Assembly: GCF_040267685.1 (NCBI RefSeq)
Contig: NZ_CP158367.1
Location: 2,728,001 to 2,792,000, forward strand
From: Proteinivorax tanatarense
Lineage (GTDB): Bacteria > Bacillota > Proteinivoracia > Proteinivoracales > Proteinivoracaceae
Length of the DNA: 64,000 bases
Direction: 5' to 3'
Below are positions 19,479 to 28,493 of the stretch, piece by piece (position 1 is the stretch's first letter; each line of letters begins with the position of its first letter). The position numbers were made by a program, and so were the translations under genes. Under the pieces are notes generated by a model that saw only the letters and a program-made list of their open reading frames with translations, did no database searches and was not told the origin of the DNA.

Positions 19479-20123
19479 TTAAATCTCTCGTTCTTTGCAA
19501 ACCTTACATGATAAATGATATGACAGTATGCCAGATAATAATACCACCACAATAACAAGTGTAGCAAAAACCACTTTATTATCCGTTAAATATTTACTTA
19601 ATAGTACTGCTCCCCCATCAGTTAACATCCTTTCTGTTAACATAGGTAACATAAAGGTTATCATGGCAGGCATAGTAAAAAGTACTATTTTGGCTTTTTC
19701 CAATCCAAATTTATAAAACAAAGGATATTGTATAAAGCAGATAATAGAAGCAACAGCGCCTGTAAAAATTACTATCAAAGTTTCGGGAGGAGTTATAAGC
19801 CCATTACCTTTTAGATATAACACCGCCCCCGCCGCTAAAACCCACACTAACCCTAATATACTAGAAAGGTATAAATACCTCCCTAAGACCATATCCTTAA
19901 CCTTGGCAGGAAGAATAACAAAAAGAGTTTGCCCCTTTTTGTTTACTTCTGCGTCAAAAGGAGTTTGAGCTATAAATACCAAAATAAAATACAAATATCC
20001 AACTGCAAATACACTTGATTCCCTAAATAACAAAAAGATAAATACCGCGGGAAACAATAAGAAATATTTAGCTGTTCCTTTAATCAATCTATAGTCTAAT
20101 TGCAAATACTTTGTACCATTCAA
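19479..20123 (-). CDS. ABC-2-type membrane protein (214 aa)
   Basis: Hydrophobic protein with about six predicted membrane helices, one base downstream of an ABC ATPase gene (ends at 20125), so it is the likely permease subunit. The segment N-K-K-G-Q-T-L-F-V-I-L-P-A-K-V-K-D between helices 2 and 3 resembles YtrC/D-like ABC-2 subunits controlled by GntR/YtrA regulators. The substrate is unknown. It probably cannot be powered if the adjacent ATPase is truly truncated. Confidence 0.7.
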   Translation of the reverse strand: MNGTKYLQLDYRLIKGTAKYFLLFPAVFIFLLFRESSVFAVGYLYFILVFIAQTPFDAEVNKKGQTLFVILPAKVKDMVLGRYLYLSSILGLVWVLAAGAVLYLKGNGLITPPETLIVIFTGAVASIICFIQYPLFYKFGLEKAKIVLFTMPAMITFMLPMLTERMLTDGGAVLLSKYLTDNKVVFATLVIVVVLLSGILSYHLSCKVCKEREI

Positions 20124-20124
20124 A

Positions 20125-20868
20125 TTATATTTCTCCTCCCGTTTTTATATGATAAATCAAAATCTCTTCAAGGGTAGGATGTTCTAAAAATAAACTATCC
20201 TTAATCTTTTCACTCTCTACTGTGCTAATTAAACCCTCGAATCCTATTTGTGTAGCTTTATAACCTATAAGACTCTCTTTTAAAGTAGTTGTAAGTTCAT
20301 CCAACCCCCCTTTTACCATTTTATAATTTGTCATTACATTATCTTTTAGATCGTTTATTTTTATCTCTCCTTGATGAATAAAGCAAATATAGTCAGCAAC
20401 TTTCTCTAAGTCAGTCATTATATGAGTTGAAACTAAAACACTCTTACGACCACAAGCAATATATTCCTGTAATTCTTCCAAAATTTCCGATCTAACAACT
20501 GGATCTAACCCACTTGTAGGTTCATCTAAAATTAGCAACTCAGACTTCCTTGAAAGAACACTGGCAAACATCAATTTTACTTTCATACCTTTAGAGAAAC
20601 TTTTAATAGTTTTGTTTTTGGGTAGGCTCCATTTCTTCAAGTAACCATAAAATTTTTCTTTATCAAACTCTTTATAGAAACTTTCTAAAGTATTTACGAC
20701 CTCTCTAATAGTAAAACTATCTGGAAAATAACAAGTGTCAGCAACATAACCAATGCTGTTTTTATAGGCTACTTCATCTTCACAAAACTTTCTGCCACAT
20801 ACCAAAATCTCGCCCCTATCTCGTTTTAATTGTTCCATAATTAGTTTGATAGTAGTGGTCCTGTTATT
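20125..20868 (-). pseudogene. ABC transporter ATPase lacking its N-terminus and Walker A
   Basis: The frame has the signature F-S-K-G-M-K-V-K-L, Walker B LLILDEPTSGLDP and the switch histidine in VSTHIM, but starts inside the P-loop helix. Reading upstream of the nominal ATG 20838 in the same frame gives T-T-T-I-K-L-I-M-E-Q-L-K, the residues that normally follow G-x-G-K. Before them the frame runs straight into the TAA of the GntR gene. About 40 N-terminal residues, including the Walker A lysine, are therefore deleted. A product starting at 20838 could be made but should not bind ATP normally. Confidence 0.82.
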
Positions 20869-21258
20869 TTAAGAGCCTCCATCATTCCACTCCTTTAAGA
20901 TATTTTTGTATATCACCATCAACTCTTGTTCAGATATCTTTGCTAACCTTGCATTTTCTATTGCCAATATAAATCCCTCTTCAATCTTTTTGAAATACTG
21001 TTCTCTTATCAGTTCATTGTCTTTAGGTAAAACTACAGTTCCTTTCCCCTGTATCGTAGTTATAAAACCCTCTGCTTCTAAGTCAGAATAAGCCCTTGTA
21101 GTAGTAATTACGCTAATTCCTAAATCCTTAGCTAATTGCCTTATTGATGGTAAATACTCATTTTCTTTGATTTCATCAGCTAAAATTTGCTCTTTGATTT
21201 GTATTTTTATTTGTTGATAAATTGGTTGCTCTGATTTGTTTGAAATAATAACTTTCAT
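20869..21258 (-). CDS. GntR-family (YtrA-like) transcriptional regulator
   Basis: A 129-aa short GntR regulator: winged helix (SEQPIYQQIKIQIKEQI, LPSIRQLAKDLGISVITTTR, GKGTVVLP) and a brief C-terminal helix, the YtrA subfamily size. The frame is open to 21321, but ATG 21258 is preferred. It has GGGGTG upstream, and the longer version would run through the operator palindrome. It heads an operon with an ABC ATPase remnant and a permease and is expected to repress that operon. Confidence 0.88.
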   Translation of the reverse strand: MKVIISNKSEQPIYQQIKIQIKEQILADEIKENEYLPSIRQLAKDLGISVITTTRAYSDLEAEGFITTIQGKGTVVLPKDNELIREQYFKKIEEGFILAIENARLAKISEQELMVIYKNILKEWNDGGS

Positions 21259-21264
21259 TAAATA

Positions 21265-21312
21265 ACACCCCTTATAGTGTATATATAACAATATATACAC
21301 TATAAGGGGTGT
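21265..21312. promoter_or_regulatory. operator palindrome upstream of the GntR gene
   Basis: Perfect inverted repeat with 22-bp arms (outer bases ACACCCCTTATAG, inner TGTATATAT) around a 4-bp centre. It ends 7 bp before the GntR start codon. Size, symmetry and position suit an autoregulatory YtrA-type operator. Confidence 0.8.
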
Positions 21313-21360
21313 TTGCAACAATAATAATTTTTTTTAATACTTTCTTAATATTTTCACGAT

Positions 21361-21957
21361 CTACATACCTTTATCATCTATTCTTTCAATCTTCATATCC
21401 TTAACAACTCCGTCTACAACAGAATCTACCTTTAATTTTAAATTTCCAACGGTGAATTCCTTACCTTCTTTTATTTGGTTGTCATATTTTTCATCCTCTA
21501 AGTAGTGAACCAAATCCTCTATATTTTGTGGTTGTTCTAATTTTGTTCTCTGTTTATTTTGTGTTTTTTTTATAAAAGTTAACTGTTTTTCATCTAAAAG
21601 ATATTTTTTAATAGCAAATACTATTGCTATTGCCGCTGTAGCAATTAACAATTCCAACATCGTTTCGCTATATACTAGCATTTTTCTCGCTATAGCAAAC
21701 AAAACTAACTCCAACACGCTAGTCGGTGAATGAGTTAACAACATTAGCACTAATTCAATCCCAATAACTAATAATAACGCTATACTTAAAAAGTTTTGCA
21801 AAACCTCGTAAATGTTAGTAGTATCACTTTGGGGAATTATTGTGAGATATCTCACAACAGAAGTTAGAGCAATGGTTACCCCCAGTAAAATCAACAGCGC
21901 CAGCACTACCTCTATTCCAGTTGCATAGCGTAAAAGTCCTTTTTTTATCCTTTCCAT
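21361..21957 (-). CDS. PsiE-family membrane protein with C-terminal transporter-associated domain
   Basis: A 198-aa protein with four predicted membrane helices (about 12-32, 50-72, 82-98, 100-120) matching the phosphate-starvation-inducible PsiE family. A polar linker and a C-terminal beta-rich segment follow (FTVGNLKLKVDSVVDGVVK), resembling the CorC/HlyC-associated domain. ATG 21957 is chosen over the longer frame because GGGAGATGA precedes it. The function of PsiE proteins is not known. Confidence 0.75.
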   Translation of the reverse strand: MERIKKGLLRYATGIEVVLALLILLGVTIALTSVVRYLTIIPQSDTTNIYEVLQNFLSIALLLVIGIELVLMLLTHSPTSVLELVLFAIARKMLVYSETMLELLIATAAIAIVFAIKKYLLDEKQLTFIKKTQNKQRTKLEQPQNIEDLVHYLEDEKYDNQIKEGKEFTVGNLKLKVDSVVDGVVKDMKIERIDDKGM

Positions 21958-22013
21958 AAAATCATCTCCCACTAAGCTTATTTTCCCCTCCGTTATAAAA
22001 ACAATTGTTTGTT

Positions 22014-22045
22014 TAAAAAAGACTGACTCAATGAGAGACAGTCTT
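22014..22045 (-). terminator. terminator after the DarA-like gene
   Basis: AAGACTG...CAGTCTT stem with an inner CTC/GAG pairing, followed on the minus strand by T6 (A-run 22014-22020). Confidence 0.75.
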
Positions 22046-22077
22046 ATAACGCTATTTTCCACTTCAAAATACTTAAC

Positions 22078-22401
22078 TTAAACTTTAATAAATTCCTCTA
22101 CATTTAAAACAAAAACAGTAGCTCCTCCAATGGTCATTTCTATAGGCATACCCTCTCCCGGCTGTTTTTTGCTCAAAATAGATGGAGTGTTTACTTTTTT
22201 TCTATGCTTACAGTTAGCATCAATTATATCTAAAACTTTAGAGACTTCTTTTTCCTCCACACCAATAAAAACTGTCGAATTCCCTTCTTTTAAGAAGCCT
22301 CCACTGCTTGACAACAATGTTACTGGATAACCCTTGTCCATCAAATTATTACGTAGATTTGCGAAGTCCCTACTTTCTAAAATAGCAACTACAAGTTTCA
22401 C
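22078..22401 (-). CDS. darA: cyclic-di-AMP receptor, PII-like (DarA/YaaQ family)
   Basis: A 107-aa protein of the family length, starting MKLVVAILESRDFANLRNNL and containing a glycine/serine loop (L-L-S-S-S-G-G-F-L-K-E-G-N-S-T) where the family binds c-di-AMP. Members are trimeric cytoplasmic PII-like sensors whose targets are incompletely known. The ribosome binding site AGGAGG is clear. It is usually near tmk/holB but here stands apart, followed by its own terminator. Confidence 0.85.
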   Translation of the reverse strand: MKLVVAILESRDFANLRNNLMDKGYPVTLLSSSGGFLKEGNSTVFIGVEEKEVSKVLDIIDANCKHRKKVNTPSILSKKQPGEGMPIEMTIGGATVFVLNVEEFIKV

Positions 22402-22558
22402 AAATATACCTCCTATTTTGTTATTTTACAAAACCCTGTAAACTATTTAATTAGTGCATTTACAGGACATATTCTCCATAAGATTATATTTCCCCTTCTA
22501 GGCTTTAGTACTTTTTATTCTGAAATAGTACTATTGATACATGAATAAATAAGCAAAA

Positions 22559-22577
22559 ACACCACACATTGTGATGT
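22559..22577 (-). terminator. probable terminator after the YczE-like gene
   Basis: ACACCACA/TGTGATGT stem with one wobble pair, followed on the minus strand by T5. Confidence 0.5.
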
Positions 22578-23312
22578 TTACTTTTCAACACTATCTTTAG
22601 ATTGTACACCTTTAGCTTTTAGATATTTAAGAAGGTTTAAATCCATCACTGATTTAATTTTTTCTTCGGCAAAAAATGTTTTCCCCTCTATATATTTATT
22701 TAATATTTTAAGACATGCACCTATCATACTCCCTAATATAACAGCAGAAACCAAAGTTCCGATGTGAAGACCTTCTATCGCTCTAAAAAAAATTAAACTA
22801 AAGGAAAATGATAAAGAAAAAATCGTTAAATCAAAGCCTGTTTTAAACTTTGATATAGTTATATCTTTTTCTAAGCTTATTTCCTTTACAAAAGTATCGA
22901 ATGGAAGAATAGGGTAATTACTTTTAATAAAGGAAGCAACTCCTATTGATATAACTATGGAACCTAGAATAAATAAAGCCAATCTATTAACAAAGCTCTC
23001 AGCATTGATAGGCTCTAATAAAAACGTAAATATATCTATAGCCGTTCCAAATAAAAAGGCTACTATAAAAGACATCAAGTACTTTACCGTCAATCTTTTT
23101 ACAATAATCACCAAAAGGGCTAGAACTAAGCCATGGATTATATAGTTCCACATTCCAAAACTTATAGCTGTAAACTGTAGGCTTATTACATATGGCAGGG
23201 AAGTAGCAACAGATACTCCCAAGTCAGATTTTATTACTAAAACCACACCAAGGCTTAAACATACAAGTCCAAGTGTAAAAATAAACAAATTATTGACCTT
23301 TAATTTATTCAT
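22578..23312 (-). CDS. YczE/YitT-like membrane protein
   Basis: A 244-aa protein with five to six predicted helices and the two-fold pattern of YczE-type proteins: G-L-V-C-L-S-L-G-V-V-L-V-I-K-S-D-L-G near the start, then I-V-I-S-I-G-V-A-S-F-I-K-S in the second half. A basic C-terminal tail of about 45 residues follows. The function is unknown; the family is loosely linked to lipopeptide synthesis and to regulators in other Firmicutes. Nothing nearby indicates a role. The 257 bp upstream (23313-23569) show no feature I can name. Confidence 0.65.
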   Translation of the reverse strand: MNKLKVNNLFIFTLGLVCLSLGVVLVIKSDLGVSVATSLPYVISLQFTAISFGMWNYIIHGLVLALLVIIVKRLTVKYLMSFIVAFLFGTAIDIFTFLLEPINAESFVNRLALFILGSIVISIGVASFIKSNYPILPFDTFVKEISLEKDITISKFKTGFDLTIFSLSFSFSLIFFRAIEGLHIGTLVSAVILGSMIGACLKILNKYIEGKTFFAEEKIKSVMDLNLLKYLKAKGVQSKDSVEK

Positions 23313-23569
23313 AAAGACCTCCTTTTTAAACCAACAAAGTTCCCTTTATTTAAGTTCTATACAGATTATTATATTTCCTTTATATTCAACTTACCAATAA
23401 AGTAAAACTCCAATAAAACGAGGCCTTTGTTCACCGCCGATATTAGTTAACTTTGTGCCCTCAAAAATTAGCTTGCCTTCTTTTATGAAGGGTGAGGAGA
23501 ACTACACAAACCATAAAAACTACAACTATAGAACAAGACCCTTTGTTGAGGGCCTTGGGATCATCTTTA

Positions 23570-24436
23570 TTATTTTTCCATATCTTTTTGCGTATAATAG
23601 GCAATGCCGATAGAACCTGGCCCCACATGCACACCTATAACAGGTCCTATAGGACATATAGGTAAAGTTTTCCCTATCATTTCTTTTATTTTGTTAGAAA
23701 GCTCTAGGGCTTCATTCTCACAATTTATATGATGGATAATGCCATCACCAAACCCAAATTTTTTTTCATCATCCATAAATATCTCAACAATTTTACCAAC
23801 TGCTTTTTTCTTACTTCTAACTTTAGTTATAACATCTGTTTTACCATCATTAACAGTTAATATAGGTTTTATATTTAGAAAGGATCCTAAAAGAGCTTGA
23901 GCTGCTCCAATTCTTCCCCCTTTTTTTAAATATTCTAATGTTTCTGGTGTAAAAACAAATCTGCTTCTACTCATATTTTGTTTTACAAGCTCAACAGTTT
24001 GCTGAATTGTTTCCCCCTCAGCAGCAGCTTTTGCCGCAGTGATAGCTGCAAACCCTAGTTGCATACAATTTGTTCTTGAATCAATAAGCTCTATTTTCGC
24101 ATCAGGGTAGTTTTTAAGTATCATATCTTTTACCATATTAGCTGTGCTATATGTGCCACTCATTTCGGAGGAAAGGAAAACTCCTACAATTTCATTGTCC
24201 TCTTTAATAATTTCTTCGAATGTTTCATACATACCATCTACGGATGGCTGTGAAGACTTAGGTATTTCACTAGCATTACCAAGTTTATTATAAAACTCTT
24301 CATTAGTTATAGTTCCTTCTTTGTATACTTCACCATCCCCAAAAACAACACTTAAAGGGACCACCTTTATGTCATACCTATTTGCTATATCTTCTGATAT
24401 ATATGAAGTGCTATCGACAACTACTTTAACAGACAA
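23570..24436 (-). CDS. DegV family fatty-acid-binding protein
   Basis: A 288-aa DegV/FakB-type protein that binds a fatty acid and presents it to a fatty-acid kinase for phospholipid synthesis. It shows VVDSTSYISEDIA at the start, the S-G-T-Y-S-T motif (about 90-95), LEYLKKGGRIG (about 165-175) and a C-terminal G-P-V-I-G-V-H-V-G-P-G with the fatty-acid carboxylate site. The kinase partner is not in this window. It is monocistronic, with a GGGAGG ribosome binding site. Confidence 0.88.
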   Translation of the reverse strand: MSVKVVVDSTSYISEDIANRYDIKVVPLSVVFGDGEVYKEGTITNEEFYNKLGNASEIPKSSQPSVDGMYETFEEIIKEDNEIVGVFLSSEMSGTYSTANMVKDMILKNYPDAKIELIDSRTNCMQLGFAAITAAKAAAEGETIQQTVELVKQNMSRSRFVFTPETLEYLKKGGRIGAAQALLGSFLNIKPILTVNDGKTDVITKVRSKKKAVGKIVEIFMDDEKKFGFGDGIIHHINCENEALELSNKIKEMIGKTLPICPIGPVIGVHVGPGSIGIAYYTQKDMEK

Positions 24437-24520
24437 TTTAAGACCTCCCCATTATATACACTAATTTTTTTAATATATTTATATTAACACTTATTGTGAA
24501 ATTAGTAAACAATAACTAAA

Positions 24521-24554
24521 ACACCACTATAAAGCATCGCTTATGTAGTGGTGT
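24521..24554. terminator. terminator of the pcp operon
   Basis: ACACCACTA and TAGTGGTGT arms with T-runs on both outer sides, 8 bp past the gamma-glutamylcyclotransferase stop. Confidence 0.85.
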
Positions 24555-24562
24555 TTTCATGG

Positions 24563-24958
24563 TTATTTGATTTTCCAATCATTGCTTTTAATTTTCTCTT
24601 TTCTCGCTAAGTTTTTATTATAAAAATAAACCCAAGCTTTAACAGACCTGTCCTCATTTTTAAGGTTAACACTCTTAATTAACCTTAAATAAAGGCTATC
24701 CTCAGTTTTATCATACCCCTCTAGTTTATCAACATCTTTTAAAACTTCATTATAGTCTTTTTCGTTGATATGCACTAGTTCCCCATGAATAGTACCATCA
24801 CCTTCAATTATACCTGGCATATCACCTAAGTGGTACATAACAGCATTATTTAATGTTGCCATCTGTCTTTTTTTTATTTTACCTTCTATTAGTCTATGAT
24901 TTACTTCGCCTTGTCTAAGTGTTCCATATGTGAATATGGGCAAATATCTTTCCTGCAT
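24563..24958 (-). CDS. gamma-glutamylcyclotransferase (AIG2-like)
   Basis: A 131-aa AIG2/GGCT-fold protein: the FTYGTLRQGEVNH substrate loop (Y-G-T-L) is at residues 9-21, and the catalytic glutamate is expected in VDKLEGYD (about 95-102). Such enzymes release 5-oxoproline from gamma-glutamyl amines or peptides. It is the last gene of an operon with pyroglutamyl peptidase and DUF969/DUF979, so two enzymes here generate pyroglutamate. Confidence 0.85.
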   Translation of the reverse strand: MQERYLPIFTYGTLRQGEVNHRLIEGKIKKRQMATLNNAVMYHLGDMPGIIEGDGTIHGELVHINEKDYNEVLKDVDKLEGYDKTEDSLYLRLIKSVNLKNEDRSVKAWVYFYNKNLARKEKIKSNDWKIK

Positions 24959-24992
24959 AACTGCCTCCTCTAAGCTGTTTAAAAAGTTTTAA

Positions 24993-25637
24993 CTAGAATA
25001 TTTTACCTTCAGTAACCTCTATATCTTTTTCTACAGTAACCGCTGTTCTAATAGCTAATGTCAACCCTGTTACAATGTCATCCAAAGCCATACTAGGAAC
25101 ATTAGGTTTGTTGGTAACTTGTGATGGTATATAAGGGACATGGATAAACCCTCCACGTTTGGCAAGGTCATTTTTATTTATATAGTGCAATAAACCATAC
25201 ATTATATGGTTACAAACAAAAGTACCGGCTGTATTTGACACAGATGCGGGAATTCCTCCCTCTCTAATTTTTCTTGCCATCGCCTTTATAGGGAGGTTAG
25301 AAAAGTATGCCGATTCTCCCTTCTCTGCAATCTTTTTATCTATAGGCTGATTATTCTCATTATCAGGTATCCTTGCATCATCAAGATTAATTGCAACCCT
25401 TTCGATTGTTATATCAAACCTGCCACCAGCCTGACCCACACAAATAACTATATCAGGAGCTGATAATTCAATTTTCTGTATCAATTCTTCCACCGATTTA
25501 TGAAAAACAGTTGGAATTTCGATTTTTTCGATTTTCGCCCCTTCTATCTCATCAGGCAAGCGTTTAACTGCCTCCCACGAAGGGTTAATCTCATCTTTAC
25601 CGAAAGGATCAAAGCCTGTTATTATTACTCTTTTCAT
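24993..25637 (-). CDS. pcp: pyroglutamyl-peptidase I
   Basis: C15 cysteine peptidase removing N-terminal pyroglutamate from peptides. It has the 214-aa family length with [15 protein letters not shown], the catalytic glutamate region (V-G-Q-A-G-G-R, about 86-92), Cys in [15 protein letters not shown] (about C145) and His in GFIHVPYIP (about H168). The catalytic Glu-Cys-His triad appears intact. It lies 24 bp downstream of DUF979, and this gene order recurs in Firmicutes. Confidence 0.95.
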   Translation of the reverse strand: MKRVIITGFDPFGKDEINPSWEAVKRLPDEIEGAKIEKIEIPTVFHKSVEELIQKIELSAPDIVICVGQAGGRFDITIERVAINLDDARIPDNENNQPIDKKIAEKGESAYFSNLPIKAMARKIREGGIPASVSNTAGTFVCNHIMYGLLHYINKNDLAKRGGFIHVPYIPSQVTNKPNVPSMALDDIVTGLTLAIRTAVTVEKDIEVTEGKIF

Positions 25638-25661
25638 AAAAATATAACCCCCTACTAAATT

Positions 25662-26576
25662 TTAAAATGCCCAAACCAGCATTAACACAATATGAATTAA
25701 CAACAGTAATATAGCTACAGGTAATTGCTTCTTAATTACTTTATATTTATCGTCAATCTCTAAGATTGCCACCGGCACAATGTTAAAATTAGCAGCCATT
25801 GGCGTCAGTAATGTTCCACAAAAACCTGCTGTCATACCCAGCGCACCCACTACAATAGGGTCAGCACCTAAATCCAACACAAATGGCACCCCGATACCTG
25901 CTGTAATAACAGCAAATGCTGCAAAAGCATTTCCCATAATCATTGTAAATATCGCCATTCCTAGGCAATATGCAACAACACCAAAAATAACACTACCCTC
26001 AGGGACTACAGTATAAACTCCTTGAGAAATTACTTCCCCTACTTCTGCTTCATTAAAAACTGAGCCCAGTGCAGCTAAAACCTGTGGCAAAATACTAACA
26101 GCACCTATTAGCTGCAGCAGACGGCTTCCTTCGTAACTAAATTCTTTAGGTTTTGCTTTAGTCAAAAATGCAGAAATAATAGTAGCCGCTATAGCACCTA
26201 TACCTAACCCAACTAAGCCATCTAAGGGGGTAAACTGCGCTATTGCAAAGGCAAATAAAGCTATAGAAACAGCTGGTATAAATAAGGTGTTTCCTATTCT
26301 TTTTGCATTTTTTTCCTTAAAATCTTCAGATGATTCTTCCATATTACCGAAACTAACTTGTTTAGTACTAGTTAGAATACCTAGTATTACTACCAAAATA
26401 CCGACTACAACCGGTGGCAAGAATCCTCCTAATATAAAGGTTGCAGCAACTATTAACCAAAATAACCCTGTACCCAATCTAGCTTTATTATTTTCATCAA
26501 CAAATGCCGTATGAGCTGTAATTAAAGCGACAAAGCCACATAAAAAATAAAGAATTTCTAATAAGATTGCATCCAT
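25662..26576 (-). CDS. DUF979 family transporter subunit
   Basis: A 304-aa polytopic protein (about nine helices) of the DUF979 family. Repeated glycine/proline-rich helices and the conserved T-A-G-F-C-G-T-L-L-T-P-M-A-A-N-F-N segment (about 250-266) are visible. Its start shares a base with the DUF969 stop, so the two are coupled. The pair always occurs together and is thought to form a transporter. With pcp and GGCT next to it, pyroglutamate or pyroglutamyl peptides are plausible substrates, by inference only. Confidence 0.85.
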   Translation of the reverse strand: MDAILLEILYFLCGFVALITAHTAFVDENNKARLGTGLFWLIVAATFILGGFLPPVVVGILVVILGILTSTKQVSFGNMEESSEDFKEKNAKRIGNTLFIPAVSIALFAFAIAQFTPLDGLVGLGIGAIAATIISAFLTKAKPKEFSYEGSRLLQLIGAVSILPQVLAALGSVFNEAEVGEVISQGVYTVVPEGSVIFGVVAYCLGMAIFTMIMGNAFAAFAVITAGIGVPFVLDLGADPIVVGALGMTAGFCGTLLTPMAANFNIVPVAILEIDDKYKVIKKQLPVAILLLLIHIVLMLVWAF

Positions 26577-27247
26577 TATCTATCCCCTCCTTTATTTTTC
26601 TCTAACTTCCGGTCTAGCATTAAACATTGGACAACTCCAATAATAGTTGCAATTACAGCTATAGGGATAGAAGCTGCGGCTATTTCTATTGCACTAACAT
26701 CATAACCCAAATCTTGTAGCGTTCCTACAATAAGTAAAGTTCCACCTGAAGCGACAAAAACGTTTTGACCATAAAAATTTCCATAGTTTTCAACTGCACC
26801 ACTTAACCCTTTTATTTCTTGATTACTATAATTACTAAGGTTAGTGTACTTTTTCCTAGCAGCACCTTCTGCCATAGGCAATATAAGGGGCCTTACAAAT
26901 TGGGGATGTCCACCCACTCTCACTGAAAAAGCTGATGCTATCGTTCTAAACACTGTATATATTGCAAGCACCTTCCCAGTAGTAACACCTCTGATTTTAC
27001 TCATAAGATGAGCAGCTCTTTGTCTTAAACCATAGCGTTCTAACACACCAATAGCTGGTAATGTTACTAAAAACACTGACATATACCTATTTTCCACAAA
27101 AGCAGTTCCTAAAATCTCTAATATTTCAACAATGCTAATGCCAGCTACTAATCCTGTTACAACCCCTGCTGCAATAACTACTCCTAAAACGTCTAATCTA
27201 AAATAAAAACCTAAAACAATGATTACGACACCAATTAGTCTGAGCAA
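26576..27247 (-). CDS. DUF969 family transporter subunit
   Basis: A 223-aa membrane protein with about six helices and the conserved segments LPAIGVLERYGLRQRAAHL and S-V-R-V-G-G-H-P-Q-F-V-R-P-L. It is the first gene of the DUF969-DUF979-pcp-GGCT operon. The start at 27247 follows AGGAGGGAT. The overlap with DUF979 suggests a stoichiometric membrane complex. Confidence 0.85.
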   Translation of the reverse strand: MLRLIGVVIIVLGFYFRLDVLGVVIAAGVVTGLVAGISIVEILEILGTAFVENRYMSVFLVTLPAIGVLERYGLRQRAAHLMSKIRGVTTGKVLAIYTVFRTIASAFSVRVGGHPQFVRPLILPMAEGAARKKYTNLSNYSNQEIKGLSGAVENYGNFYGQNVFVASGGTLLIVGTLQDLGYDVSAIEIAAASIPIAVIATIIGVVQCLMLDRKLEKNKGGDR

Positions 27248-27360
27248 AAAAGATCCCTCCTCTAATTTTGTTTGTTTACAATGATATCTAATTAATTATT
27301 AAATTTCTGTTAACTAGACTACATTTGTAACATCTTCGTAAAAAATATAATATTTAGCTC

Positions 27361-28340
27361 CGGGGAATGAATTCCCCTCTACGGGGGGAGGGGATGTTTT
27401 TCTTATATGTCTCATTTAGCCCGGGAAACGGAGTTATCCATGCATATAGATTTATGCTACATACCACCACCGTAGCAGGTAATTCATTGCCTGCGGTATT
27501 GGAGTCTTTGATACAACTTCTAAAACATATCAACCTCACATATCTCTTTGCGCAACGGGGAATGAATTCCCCTCTACGGGGGGATGTTTTTCTTATCTAT
27601 CTCATTAGCCCGGAAAAGGAGTTATCCATGCATATAGATTTATCCTACATACCACCACCGTAGCAGGTAATTCATTGCCTGCGGTATTAGAGTCTTTGAT
27701 ACGACTTCTAAAACATATCAACCTCCACATATCCCTTTGCGCAACGGGGAATGAATTCCCCTCTACTACAGTGGGGATATTTTCTTATCTATCTCATTAG
27801 CCCGGAAAACGGAGTTATCCATGCATATAGATTTATCCTACATACCACCACCGTAGCAGGCAATTCATTGTCTGCGGTATTGGAGTCTTTGATACGACTT
27901 CTAAAACATATCAACCTCACATATCCCTTTGCGCAACGGGGAATGAATTCCCCTCTACGGGGGGATGTTTTTCTTATCTATCTCATTAGCCCGGGAAACG
28001 GAGTTATCCATGCATATTGACTTATGCTACATACCACCACCGTAGCAGGTAATTCATTGCCTGCGGTATTGGAGCCTTTGATACGATTTCTCAAAACATA
28101 TCAGCCTCACATATCCCTTTGCGCAACGGGGAATGAATTCCCCTCTACGGGGGGATGTTTTTCTTATCTATCTCATTAGCCCGGGAAACGGAGTTATCCA
28201 TGCATATAAGTTTATCCTGCATACCACCACCGTAGCAGGTAATTCATTGCCTGCGGTATTGGAGCCTTTAATACGACTTTCAAAACATATCAGCCTAACA
28301 GATTTCTTTGCGAAACGGAAAATGAATTCCCCTCTACAAG
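27361..28340. repeat. repeat array A: five ~190-bp units of paired GTAG hairpins
   Basis: GGGGAATGAATTCCCC hairpins start at 27362, 27557, 27746, 27938 and 28128, with a worn one at 28317 (spacing 189-195). Between them are inverted homologues CGTAGCAGGTAATTCATTGC at 27471, 27659, 27852, 28041 and 28231. On their own strand both hairpin types begin with GTAG and share the core AATTCATT. The linkers are A-specific. Short open frames across the array change phase from unit to unit, so I treat the array as non-coding. Confidence 0.9.
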
Positions 28341-28460
28341 TTTTTACATTCACCTAGGGCGGGACAATTTTTCTTTGCACTTTTTTACTCTCCTCTTAAA
28401 CCAAAGAATGAACTAACTAGATAATCATTCTGCAAACATTTCTTTTTCTCCACTTATAAC

Positions 28461-28491
28461 AAATAAAAAAGCCTTGACGGCTTTTTTATTT
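28461..28491. terminator. terminator after the Crp/Fnr gene
   Basis: AAATAAAAAAGCC and GGCTTTTTTATTT are perfect arms with a 5-nt loop, ending 3 bp before the regulator stop. Confidence 0.85.
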
Positions 28492-28493
28492 GT

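Noticed and set aside
23313-23569. Possible riboswitch upstream of the YczE-like gene
   Set aside because: Some GC-richer segments are present, but I could not match a known aptamer or a convincing terminator/antiterminator pair.
27367-28357. Open frames of 74-98 codons running through repeat array A
   Set aside because: They arise from the repeats themselves, change frame between units (period about 190 is not a multiple of 3) and lack ribosome binding sites.
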